A stretch of DNA of 6,711 bases from CAYHWW01 sp964360145 (GCA_964360145.1 CAYHWW010000177.1:1-6711); one strand, 5' to 3'; counted from the stretch's first letter, positions 1 through 6,711 are shown. Numbers and translations are program-made. Notes: a model not told the origin generated them from the sequence alone.

Positions 1-121
1 ATTGCCCAGAAATCGGACAGCGAAGCTGCGCCGGAGCAGGATGCGTAGGCGACGGCACTTCATGTGCGCCGCGTGGAGCGGGCGACGACGACAACGAAGC
101 AGATGGCCCTTTATCGACGAT
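1..121. other. Non-coding or gene-end sequence, unresolved
   Basis: No gene with a start signal is visible here. On the plus strand, frame 1 is open from the window edge to a TAG at 46-48 and would give a C-terminus ending SEAAPEQDA, so the end of a convergent plus-strand gene is possible but too short to judge. The rest is GC- and GAC-rich, and translates to arginine-rich or serine/proline-rich nonsense. Two 4-bp hairpins can be drawn (CAGC 18-21 with GCTG 25-28; GCAC 55-58 with GTGC 64-67). Neither has a T-tract, so I do not call a terminator for the neighbouring minus-strand gene. Confidence 0.35.
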
Positions 122-898
122 CTACAGGCTTTGTGCTGAGCTCACGACGAGGAAAATGCGATGTTCCGGGCTTTCAGAGGCATCGGGCATTTCAAAGAAG
201 AGCTGAGCACTGCCGTTGTGCACGTTGAGGTATTCGCCACGCAAACCAAGAGAGACCTGGCCGCCATTGTTTTGAATCACGGGGAGTTGCACTTCAACCA
301 TGGCAATGTCCACGGGATGTTCGCTGTCGGTCATGCGGGTGAGGTGAGCGGCAATGTCCACCACTTGATCGCAGTTGATGTAGCCGCCCAAGCCGTAGGC
401 GCCATTGACGCCATTCAGGGTGGAGAGGGAAGCACCACCACGGATCACGGCCATCATACGGCAGGTACCCGCGGGGACTTGAAGGCCCGCGGCGGCCATG
501 GGCAACCACTGGATGTAGTTGCGGGGAACGCCACCGTCTTGAAGAACAGCGTTGCCGTCGATGTTGATGGGCTCAAGGCCCAGTACGAAATAACCATTGG
601 AGGGGAGAACGTTCACGCCGCCGGTGTGGGCGAAGTTGATGCCGAAGGTGTTGCCGATTTGGATGCGCAAGCTGTCGATACCGTAGAGCGAACCACGCTG
701 GTGGGTGGAGGTGCCGAAAGCGACGCCGCCTTCGTGGCGGCCCGCATCGTTAGCGGTGTAGCCGTAGTAGGGCATGATGCCGGGGTAGGTGACCGAGAAT
801 TGGTCTTCGGCAAGGCGGGGGGGCCTTGATTGCGCGGAAGCCTCTGGACTCGCCATGAGGGCGCAAAGCACGGAAAGGGATAAGAAGCTTTTTTTCAT
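122..898 (-). CDS. Exported protein of unknown function
   Basis: This 258-residue protein is not a family I recognise. Residues 1-22 form a clear Sec signal peptide: KK, then a hydrophobic core, then ASA|Q, with cleavage expected after Ala22. The mature part (about 236 residues) is rich in Gly, Asn and Val and has alternating hydrophobic stretches such as YFVLGLEPINID (103-114) and the segment around 216-236. These look like beta strands, so a small barrel or beta-sandwich in the periplasm or outer membrane is plausible. Cys146 and Cys176 are the only mature cysteines and could form a disulfide. The terminal aromatic residue of a classical outer-membrane barrel is missing: a 21-residue polar tail follows LFFEM (233-237) and ends in Leu. 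The ATG at 898 is chosen because AGGAGT lies 7 nt upstream and the signal peptide begins there. The gene follows the lipoprotein metallopeptidase by 82 bp on the same strand, so co-transcription is possible. It ends in TAG at 122-124. Confidence 0.85.
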   Translation of the reverse strand: MKKSFLSLSVLCALMASPEASAQSRPPRLAEDQFSVTYPGIMPYYGYTANDAGRHEGGVAFGTSTHQRGSLYGIDSLRIQIGNTFGINFAHTGGVNVLPSNGYFVLGLEPINIDGNAVLQDGGVPRNYIQWLPMAAAGLQVPAGTCRMMAVIRGGASLSTLNGVNGAYGLGGYINCDQVVDIAAHLTRMTDSEHPVDIAMVEVQLPVIQNNGGQVSLGLRGEYLNVHNGSAQLFFEMPDASESPEHRIFLVVSSAQSL

Positions 899-905
899 GG
901 GGGAT

Positions 906-911
906 ACTCCT
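906..911 (-). promoter_or_regulatory. Shine-Dalgarno of the 258-residue exported protein
   Basis: Read on the minus strand this is AGGAGT, 7 nt before the ATG at 898-896. It fixes the start of the downstream gene and shows that the gene can be translated independently, even if it shares an mRNA with the metallopeptidase gene. Confidence 0.75.
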
Positions 912-980
912 GTGGAAAAGTTCAGTGGGGCGAGTGCTATCAGGGTGGGGGTTGAAAATCAAACTGAAATAGTTGGCTTC

Positions 981-3515
981 TCAGGGCCGCTCGCGGCGTT
1001 CGGGGTGGAGGTCCAGGATGCGCCGGATGCCGCGCTCCAAGAACACGGTCTCACGGACATCGCTTGAGACTTCGCCCATGGCGAGGCTGGGGTTGTATCC
1101 ATTCACCTGAGGATATTCCTCATTGTAAGTCAGCGACGTCAGTACGTAACTGCCCTGGTGATAGTTGGGGGGCAGATCGAAAAGGCAGCGGTAGTACCTC
1201 ACCCCCTCGCGGGTCTCCACGGCCTGTGTTTCGAACTCTGCCTCCATCGGGATCCCATGGGGGTTTCTCATATGAGCTACGCCGTGCAACGTGCCGCGGT
1301 CGATGCCCGTGAAGGGGATGAGGACGCTGATGCGGGTCGGCTCTTGAGGGGTTGCCGGGGTGATGAGGGCCATTTCGAGCTGGTTTTCGTCCGGTGTGAT
1401 GACCGAGGTATCGCCGTTGGTGGGGTTCCAGGAAAAACGCAGGTTCTCAAGGGGCGGCGCGGTTACGGGATTGAGGCGTGAGCTGACGCGCCCTCGTTTA
1501 TAACTAAAGCGAATCTCGGAGAGGCGCAGGGTTTGGGCTGGGATGCGGGGATTCAAGGTGAAATTGAATTCGTAGAAGGGGGACCCCTCGACCCGGCGCG
1601 GGGCCAGTTCACCGCTGAGCTTGACGATGTATATTTCGAGACCTGAGCGATCCACCGCGGCGATTTTTACATGAAGGTCTTCCAGGGAATGGCGGCGCAG
1701 CGCTTCGGGAAGGGTAGGCACGGGGATGCGCAACCGGAAGCGGGGGTTGCCACGGCTGCGGGTGTCCAGCGGTGTGATGGTAACCGCCGAAAAGTCATAC
1801 TCCGCCGTGACTTCGCGAGGTTCGCCCGTGCCGTCACCGGACGGTAACTCCACACGAATATTATTGAAGACATCGTATTCAAGGGTTTGTTCATTGCCAG
1901 TGCGATCTTCAGCGGTGATGTAATCCAGGTGATAGGTGCCCGCGGCGCCCATGATGTGAGTGCTGGCCTCTGCTTCAAAGGAGGTGTGGCCATCCACGAT
2001 GCTTGTGGTGCCGCCATCGCCGTTCACAGCGACGTAAAGCAAGTCATTGTCCGGGCCATTGAAGAAGAATGTCACCTTGCCTATCCCCGAGAGGTTATCG
2101 CTCAAGTCGCGGATGCGGACGCGGAACACGGCGCGGTCTTCCTCTTTGCGGAGGTACGTCACCTGGATGCTTTCGCTCCCGACGTTGTCGAGGGATGGCG
2201 GGTCGATGTCCTCGTGGGGCGAGGTGAGGTAGATGACGGCCCGGCGGTGGGCGCTGGTGTAATAGATCGTATTTACAAAGATACTTTCACCCATGAAGCG
2301 GTGCTTGCCGGGGGTCAGGCTTCCCATGCGTTCGTTATTGAATACATAACCGCTGAAGTGCACGGCGAAGTCCTCGAGAATGTTTTCACGGGAGTAGTCA
2401 TCCATGAATTCCTGGGGGCCATTGGTGCGCAGCGCCCAGTGTTCGGGAGCCAGCACCGAGGGGTTGCTCACGCCGGGGGCGGCGTTCCAAGCGAGGTCGA
2501 TGAATTGCCGTTGCTTCGCCGCGCTGAGGGAGTGCCACACGGCATGGCCGATCTCGTGGATGAGCGTGCCCTCGGCATGGGCATCCACACCGGGCTGGAA
2601 GGCGGCATCCGTGAGAATGATGGCAAGGCGCGCGGGGCTGTAGAGACCGAGCACTTCACGGTCACCGTGTCCTTCATCTTTGATTGTGATGCCCTCTTGC
2701 ATGCGGATGATGCGGCGGACCTGGAGATTGGCGGTCATCTCAGGGGGTAGATCCAAGAACACTTTGAGTGTGGTGGTGAGCTCGGAGCGAGTCATGGGCC
2801 GTGAGCTGTTCTTCTCGGGGTCAGTGGCCTCAGCCCTTGTCGCGACGTGGTACTTTTCTAAAAGGACGCGTTCAAGATCGGCGGTGCTCGATAGAGCCGC
2901 CACGAGCTGCTCAAAAAGGGCGTTGTTGTAATCGACGAGATAAAGCGGAGTCCCTGGGACGGGCCCAGCGGAATCGCTGTGTTCCACGGCTGCGGTAAAG
3001 AGATGCTCGCCGGCGTTATGTGAGAACGTGATGTGGGTCAGGGACTCAGCGAGGGGGGCCGGAACGCGGCTCCCCCGCGGTAAACCCGCCTGCACAAGCC
3101 GGGGTCCGTCTTCGTAACTATAGTGCACGAAGATGGGTCGCATGGCGGTGGCGCCCAGCATGACCTTGCGGCCATGGGGGTGCAGGGCATCGGCATAGCC
3201 CTGCAAGAAGCGCAAAAAGTGAATGTTGAAGAGCTCGTGGCGGGGCTGAAGGATGTAAATTTGGTGGTCTTGGGCCAGCGCTTCAATGAGGGGCGTGCGC
3301 TGGTCCGCGAGATCAAAGCACTGGCCGCCGCGGAGGCCAGCGAGGTCATCGTCGCCGGGGAAGCCAAGCCTGGGGTAGCAGAACTCGTTTGTGCTGGCGC
3401 TGGTCTCTGGCCCCGGCGCGGGGCTTTCAAGGCAGGAACTCATGCCCAGGCTCACCAGCAATGCGGGGAGCGTCAGCAGCAGGCGCAGCACGGGAAGGGA
3501 GCTTTTGAAAACCAT
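981..3515 (-). CDS. Lipoprotein zinc metallopeptidase with Ig-like C-terminal domains
   Basis: This 844-residue protein is predicted to be anchored to the envelope by its lipidated N-terminus. Residues 1-27 form a lipoprotein signal with Arg11, a hydrophobic core and the lipobox-like MSS|C, giving Cys28 as the lipidated residue; Met at -3 is an unusual lipobox residue. Residues 29-300 are unassigned; Cys46 and Cys66 may pair. HEIGH at 320-324 is an HExxH zinc motif with Glu321 as catalytic base. Downstream, ENILEDFAVHF (377-387) resembles the E-x-F-A segment of anthrax lethal factor-like (ATLF) gluzincins, so Glu381 is the likely third zinc ligand. From about 435 the protein looks like Ig-type beta-sandwiches, roughly 435-555, 565-675 and 690-805; the first has the 'GTYHLDYITAEDRTGN' pattern typical of bacterial Ig-like repeats. 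The substrate is unknown. The start is the first ATG in frame that leaves a complete signal peptide; no Shine-Dalgarno precedes it. The gene ends in TGA (983-981), 82 bp before the next gene. Confidence is high for the gene and peptidase fold, moderate for the subfamily. Confidence 0.92.
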   Translation of the reverse strand: MVFKSSLPVLRLLLTLPALLVSLGMSSCLESPAPGPETSASTNEFCYPRLGFPGDDDLAGLRGGQCFDLADQRTPLIEALAQDHQIYILQPRHELFNIHFLRFLQGYADALHPHGRKVMLGATAMRPIFVHYSYEDGPRLVQAGLPRGSRVPAPLAESLTHITFSHNAGEHLFTAAVEHSDSAGPVPGTPLYLVDYNNALFEQLVAALSSTADLERVLLEKYHVATRAEATDPEKNSSRPMTRSELTTTLKVFLDLPPEMTANLQVRRIIRMQEGITIKDEGHGDREVLGLYSPARLAIILTDAAFQPGVDAHAEGTLIHEIGHAVWHSLSAAKQRQFIDLAWNAAPGVSNPSVLAPEHWALRTNGPQEFMDDYSRENILEDFAVHFSGYVFNNERMGSLTPGKHRFMGESIFVNTIYYTSAHRRAVIYLTSPHEDIDPPSLDNVGSESIQVTYLRKEEDRAVFRVRIRDLSDNLSGIGKVTFFFNGPDNDLLYVAVNGDGGTTSIVDGHTSFEAEASTHIMGAAGTYHLDYITAEDRTGNEQTLEYDVFNNIRVELPSGDGTGEPREVTAEYDFSAVTITPLDTRSRGNPRFRLRIPVPTLPEALRRHSLEDLHVKIAAVDRSGLEIYIVKLSGELAPRRVEGSPFYEFNFTLNPRIPAQTLRLSEIRFSYKRGRVSSRLNPVTAPPLENLRFSWNPTNGDTSVITPDENQLEMALITPATPQEPTRISVLIPFTGIDRGTLHGVAHMRNPHGIPMEAEFETQAVETREGVRYYRCLFDLPPNYHQGSYVLTSLTYNEEYPQVNGYNPSLAMGEVSSDVRETVFLERGIRRILDLHPERRERP

Positions 3516-3520
3516 GGCGC

Positions 3521-3549
3521 ATGGTACAGTAGTTGACTATTTTAGTCAA
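3521..3549 (-). promoter_or_regulatory. Candidate promoter of the metallopeptidase gene, overlapping an operator-like palindrome
   Basis: On the minus strand TTGACT (3549-3544) is separated by exactly 17 nt from TACCAT (3526-3521). The -35 matches five of six consensus bases and the -10 matches four of six. Transcription would begin about 7 nt past the -10, near 3514, essentially at the ATG (3515-3513), implying a leaderless mRNA. This agrees with the absence of a Shine-Dalgarno before that ATG. The -35 is one arm of the 17-bp palindrome at 3533-3549, so a protein bound there would compete with RNA polymerase. Assignment is by consensus only. Confidence 0.4.
3533..3549. repeat. Perfect 17-bp palindrome, likely operator
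   Basis: TTGACTA and TAGTCAA are perfect 7-bp inverted arms around a TTT spacer in the AT-rich divergent intergenic region. The half-sites are centred about 10 bp apart, one helical turn, as expected for a dimeric DNA-binding protein. The TGACT core recurs at 3567-3571, 3634-3638 and, inverted, at 3623-3627. The palindrome overlaps the proposed -35 of the minus-strand gene and lies upstream of the plus-strand gene, so it could control both. A terminator is unlikely because it sits between divergent start codons. No regulator gene lies in this window. Confidence 0.55.
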
Positions 3550-3577
3550 TAAAGTAAAAAAGCCTGTGACTTCGCTG

Positions 3578-3583
3578 TAGAAT
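3578..3583 (+). promoter_or_regulatory. Possible -10 element for the beta-propeller gene
   Basis: TAGAAT matches five of six -10 consensus bases and would give a leader of about 60 nt before the ATG at 3653. No convincing -35 stands 16-18 nt upstream; that position is an A-tract (about 3551-3561), so an activator might be needed. A competing candidate is TTTACA (3588-3593) with TACTAC (3611-3616) at 17-nt spacing, which would start transcription near 3623. The choice decides whether the outer stem of the leader hairpin is transcribed. Confidence 0.25.
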
Positions 3584-3608
3584 CGTCTTTACAAGCTCAA
3601 CTGACATC

Positions 3609-3651
3609 ATTACTACGCATCAAGTCATTAAACTGACTAAGGAGTAGTAAT
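3609..3651 (+). promoter_or_regulatory. Nested leader hairpin around the Shine-Dalgarno
   Basis: Two inverted repeats are nested immediately before the start codon. The outer stem is ATTACTAC (3609-3616) with GTAGTAAT (3644-3651), 8 perfect pairs ending one base before the ATG. The inner stem is AGTCA (3623-3627) with TGACT (3634-3638), 5 pairs around TTAAAC. Between them lies an internal loop of 6 and 5 nt, with AAGGA of the Shine-Dalgarno on its right side and the last G of AAGGAG in the outer stem. Such a fold could limit ribosome access and, being AU-rich, could melt easily. Function as a thermometer or protein- or ligand-controlled switch is inference. I recognise no known riboswitch class. 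Confidence 0.4.
3639..3644 (+). promoter_or_regulatory. Shine-Dalgarno of the beta-propeller gene
   Basis: AAGGAG lies 8 nt before the ATG at 3653, close to ideal, and decides the start of the plus-strand gene. It lies within the nested inverted repeats at 3609-3651. Confidence 0.8.
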
Positions 3652-3652
3652 C

Positions 3653-6600
3653 ATGGTTTTAACCCGCGCATTGGTCTCTTGTCTTCTTCTCGCCCTCGTA
3701 TCGGTGGACGCCCACGCCATCGTCCGGCCCGGCTTCCCCGGCCGCGGGCGCCGCGCCGCCAGCCACGCCCCCGCCGAAGTGCTCAGCGCCGCGAAGATCC
3801 AAGAGCTCCTGAAGCGCGTGCGCGGCCAGAGCGAATTCGTGAGCATGGACCAAGCCTCCTACGTCGGGCCGCGGGCAATGATGGCCAGCGCCGGCGTCAC
3901 CCTTGAATCTGCCGCCGCCCCCGATGCCGGCGACCGCCGCGAAGTCCAAGAGTCCGACGTCTACAAGGTCGGCAAAGCGGGCTCAAAGCTTTTGTACCTC
4001 CTCAACAACAACCGCGGCCTGCAGGTCGTGAGCTTCCAGCAGGGCGTCGACAAGCCTGAAATCCGCGGCCGCGTGGCGCCCACGGGCAATTACCCCCGCG
4101 AGATGTACTACGATGAGGCCCATGACCGCCTCATCGTCCTTGAGAACGTCTACTTCGACCAAGAGACCGGCGCATGGAGCGAGAACCAGAGTCGGCTCGT
4201 GGTCTACGACGTGAAGAATCCCCGCCGCCCCCGCATCGCTGAAGTCGTTGAGATCAAGGGCGCCATCGCTGAATCCCGCATGGTGGGCAAAGTGCTCTAC
4301 GTGGCCACCGTGCAGAGCCCCGACGACAACAGCCGCCGCTACGGCGCCGCGCAGGATTCCAAGGGTTTTCTCACCTCCTTCAACCTCGGGGATGCCAAAG
4401 CCCTCACCCGGGTGCAGGAGCAGCAGCTCGCCCTTCCCGTGGCCCGCGCCGAAAACATGGGCATCACCGAAGTGAAAAAGGGCGACCGCTGGCACTACTA
4501 CGTCACCGCCGTCCTCTCGCGCAGCGGCGGTTGGTGGGATCGCCAAAGCGACGTCGAAGTCCTCGACATCTCAAGCCCCGCCGGCGACATCCGCCCCCTC
4601 ATGACCGTTTCCGCCAAAGGCAGCATCGAGCGCCGCAGCTGGGTGAACATCAAGGACGACACCCTCATCGTCACCAGCAACTACCAGATCAATGCTGACG
4701 ACTGGCAGAACCGCATCGGCCGCGTCGCGGTTGAAACCTTCACCTTCCCCAATGGGGAGTCTGAATACCTCACGCCCGAAGAAGTGCAGTACCGCCGCCT
4801 GCATATCGACCGCCAAGTGGGCGCCCTCACCGGCGAAGCCCGCGACGCCCGGGTGACCGAGCTCTCAGAGGATGCCGCCTTGGGCCTCCGTGGCCGCTTC
4901 CTTGAGGAAAAAGTCGACGGCGAATCCAATTTCCGCAAGGTGCTCCCCGACAGCGTTGTCACCGTGGGGGACACCCGCGGCCAGAGCGCCGACCTGCAGG
5001 ACGTGCGCATGAGCGGCAACACCCTCACCGCCGCCTGGGTGCCCGCCAACCAGATCGACCCCATCGACGAATTCGACGTCACAAGCCCCCGCACCGGCGT
5101 GACCCACAAGGGCCGCACCGAGTTCGACGGCTGGGTCGAGCGCACCTTTCACCTCGAGTACAAAGGCCGCCAGTTCATCCTGGGCCTGGGTTGGGTGGTG
5201 CCCGCCGTGAATAACGAGAGCAATCGCCGCGTGCTGCAGGCCAAGCTCTTTGAGAAAGTGTCCACGAGCCGCGGGGCTTCCCGCTTTGAAGACATCGCCA
5301 CCTACACCATCAATGGCCCTGAAGGCCAAGGCTACACCTGGAGCCTCAGGGGCGCCGACAAGCTCGTCGAGATGAAGTTCGACGCAACCACCGGCCAAGG
5401 CAGCGTGCTCTTTGACTACGCAGCCCTCGTGGACGGCCGCTACCGCAGTGGCGGCAAGCTCATCGGCTTTGACATGGAAAAGGCCCTTGCTGACGCCACC
5501 TCCGCTCAAGCCTTCGTGGAAGGCGGCTTCCTTGCCGCTGATACGGGTTGGCTGAAGCGCGTCTTCCACAACGACGACATCGCCCGCATCCACACCTTCA
5601 CCGACGAAAGGCTTGCGTCCTACTCCCGTGACCATCTCACGGCGGCCCAGACCGACGCCACATCCCTGCAGCGGGCCGTGAGCACCTTGGAATTGGCCCG
5701 TGACGTAGCAGCCTACCTGCCAGCTCCGGGCCTTCCCGGCCACGGCATCCAGGTGGTGCGCCAAGGCGGCTACTCCTACTGGGGTAGCAGTGACGGCGTT
5801 GAGCCCTCCACCGAGCTGCGCACTGTGCGCATCAATAACCCCGACGCCGAGGCGAACAAGGTGCTCAGCACCCTTTCCCTGCCCGGTTCCTACGTGAACG
5901 CCTCGGCCAGCGCCGACGGCGCCACGCTGTACGTGGTGACGAGCCAGAACATCTACGAAGCCGCCGCTGATGAACGCCGTGGCTATCGCAGCCCTGCCCG
6001 CCAGCGCTTCACGGTCACCGCCGTGGGCGTGGCTGAGCAAGGGGGCCGTGTCACTGCCAACCGCGCTGCTTTCTACGAAGTGGCCCTTAACGGTGGCGAA
6101 GCCGCCCCGGCCGAAGTGCCCGTGGATCCCACGGTGGCCGGCGCCACGCCCCCCGCAGCGCCCTTTGCGGCGGCCGCCGACACCGACGGCTTCCTGCAGA
6201 TCGACGCCACCCACAGCGTGATTTCTGCCCAGGGCCAGGTCATGCTCATGACCTTCGCCGCTGACGGTGCGCTGCAGCTGCGTCCGCTCACCCTCCTGAA
6301 CGAGAAAGCCGACTCCTTCACCGGTGGCGACGGCGCGTTGGATCACATATTCAACCAGCTGTCCCCCGAACTGCGCCCCCCCGGCGCCAACCGGCCTCCC
6401 CGTCTGGCTGTCACGGCTGAGCACGCCCCCCGCATCCTGCGCCTGGGCGGCGAGCTGTACGTGACCTTCACCGTGCCCGTCACGACGGAAGGCGCTGCTA
6501 CGGAGGATGGGCGAAACGAGCGCCGCGCCTATCAACTCAGCCGCCACTACCTCGCTCCCATCCGTCTCGACATCGCGTCGGCCACGGCGGAAATTGGCCG

Positions 6601-6711
6601 CCCTCGCAACATCCCCGGCAAACCCGTGCTCCGCACGGATTACGCCGCGGGCGGATTGCAAGGCACCGTGGAGCTCATCATCACCGAAGACAAGCTGCTT
6701 CAGGATGAAGA
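3653..6711 (+). CDS. Secreted beta-propeller protein (COG4880/PF09826-like), 3' end outside window
   Basis: One frame is open from the ATG at 3653 to the window edge: 1019 codons plus two bases, no stop. Residues 1-22 are a signal peptide (hydrophobic core 6-18, then AHA|I), so the protein is exported. A lead-in with an Arg/Ala-rich stretch follows. VQESDVYKVG (98-107) and LLYLLNNNRGLQVVSF (113-128) resemble the 'V-x-E-A-D-x-x-K-x-x-G' entry and first blade of secreted COG4880 propellers. Further blade-like segments are SRLVVYDVKNPRRP (180-193), SRMVGKVLYVATV (208-220), DVEVLDISSP (300-309), TLIVTSNY (337-344), FILGLGWVV (508-516), TLYVVTSQ (758-765) and ELYVTFTV (934-941). An Ala/Pro-rich linker lies at about 815-843. 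No catalytic motif is seen; these folds usually serve binding. The length already appears greater than a single propeller needs, suggesting two modules (about 97-545 and 546 onward). AAGGAG 8 nt upstream and the signal peptide support the start. Codons are strongly C/G-ending, which also produces long antisense open frames. The family call rests on remembered motifs. Confidence 0.92.
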   Translation, partial: MVLTRALVSCLLLALVSVDAHAIVRPGFPGRGRRAASHAPAEVLSAAKIQELLKRVRGQSEFVSMDQASYVGPRAMMASAGVTLESAAAPDAGDRREVQESDVYKVGKAGSKLLYLLNNNRGLQVVSFQQGVDKPEIRGRVAPTGNYPREMYYDEAHDRLIVLENVYFDQETGAWSENQSRLVVYDVKNPRRPRIAEVVEIKGAIAESRMVGKVLYVATVQSPDDNSRRYGAAQDSKGFLTSFNLGDAKALTRVQEQQLALPVARAENMGITEVKKGDRWHYYVTAVLSRSGGWWDRQSDVEVLDISSPAGDIRPLMTVSAKGSIERRSWVNIKDDTLIVTSNYQINADDWQNRIGRVAVETFTFPNGESEYLTPEEVQYRRLHIDRQVGALTGEARDARVTELSEDAALGLRGRFLEEKVDGESNFRKVLPDSVVTVGDTRGQSADLQDVRMSGNTLTAAWVPANQIDPIDEFDVTSPRTGVTHKGRTEFDGWVERTFHLEYKGRQFILGLGWVVPAVNNESNRRVLQAKLFEKVSTSRGASRFEDIATYTINGPEGQGYTWSLRGADKLVEMKFDATTGQGSVLFDYAALVDGRYRSGGKLIGFDMEKALADATSAQAFVEGGFLAADTGWLKRVFHNDDIARIHTFTDERLASYSRDHLTAAQTDATSLQRAVSTLELARDVAAYLPAPGLPGHGIQVVRQGGYSYWGSSDGVEPSTELRTVRINNPDAEANKVLSTLSLPGSYVNASASADGATLYVVTSQNIYEAAADERRGYRSPARQRFTVTAVGVAEQGGRVTANRAAFYEVALNGGEAAPAEVPVDPTVAGATPPAAPFAAAADTDGFLQIDATHSVISAQGQVMLMTFAADGALQLRPLTLLNEKADSFTGGDGALDHIFNQLSPELRPPGANRPPRLAVTAEHAPRILRLGGELYVTFTVPVTTEGAATEDGRNERRAYQLSRHYLAPIRLDIASATAEIGRPRNIPGKPVLRTDYAAGGLQGTVELIITEDKLLQDE

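Noticed and set aside
18..67. Short hairpins as a terminator for the exported-protein gene
   Set aside because: Stems are only 4 bp and no U-tract follows on the minus strand.
161..829. 222-codon plus-strand open frame
   Set aside because: Antisense to the 258-residue exported protein, which has a signal peptide and Shine-Dalgarno; the plus translation is Val/Ala/His-rich shadow sequence.
934..962. Possible promoter for the 258-residue gene (minus strand TTGATT, 17 nt, TAGCAC)
   Set aside because: The -10 is a poor match and the preceding gene ends only 82 bp away, so I could not separate it from chance; readthrough from the metallopeptidase gene is equally likely.
1887..2750. 287-codon plus-strand open frame
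   Set aside because: Antisense to the metallopeptidase gene across its zinc motif; the minus frame carries HEIGH and a lipoprotein signal, and the plus frame has no domain or ribosome binding site I can see.
3674..3685. Lipobox-like LVSC at residues 7-10 of the propeller protein
   Set aside because: Only nine residues precede the cysteine, too short for a lipoprotein signal, and a good AxA site follows at residue 22.
3983..4546. 187-codon minus-strand open frame
   Set aside because: Antisense to the propeller gene, compositionally biased, with no start signal or recognisable motif.
4865..6661. 598-codon open frame on the minus strand
   Set aside because: It lies wholly inside the plus-strand propeller gene. 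The plus frame has a Shine-Dalgarno, signal peptide and blade motifs, while the antisense translation is rich in Ala, Gly, Val and His with no recognisable domain, as expected opposite C/G-ending codons.

Overview
The window is GC-rich DNA from what looks like a Gram-negative bacterium. All three genes encode exported proteins: one with a lipoprotein signal and two with AxA-type signal peptides. The mix of an envelope lipoprotein metallopeptidase, a very large secreted beta-propeller protein and an unrecognised exported protein would suit a deltaproteobacterial-type lineage (Myxococcota or Bdellovibrionota). That assignment is a weak guess: there is no rRNA or other phylogenetic marker here.

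Layout. Bases 1-121 hold no gene I can defend, only possibly the last 15 codons of a plus-strand gene. On the minus strand come a lipoprotein metallopeptidase (981-3515, first in the direction of transcription) and then a 258-residue exported protein of unknown function (122-898). They are 82 bp apart and may share a transcript, although the second has its own strong Shine-Dalgarno. On the plus strand, divergent from these, a single frame runs without a stop from 3653 to the window edge (at least 1019 codons). It encodes a secreted protein resembling the COG4880/PF09826 beta-propeller family. No tRNA, rRNA, CRISPR array, IS element or phage gene is visible.

The most informative non-coding part is the AT-rich 137-bp divergent region, 3516-3652. 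It contains a perfect 17-bp palindrome (TTGACTA-TTT-TAGTCAA), which supplies the -35 of the best promoter candidate for the metallopeptidase gene. It also contains five copies of TGACT/AGTCA in all. Directly before the propeller gene, two nested inverted repeats place the Shine-Dalgarno in an internal loop next to the start codon. This suggests joint transcriptional control of both directions, and possibly translational control of the propeller gene.

How the genes work together can only be inferred. A membrane-anchored zinc protease, a small exported protein and a large propeller protein diverging from a shared control region look like an envelope or extracellular module. No sequence evidence shows that they contact one another.
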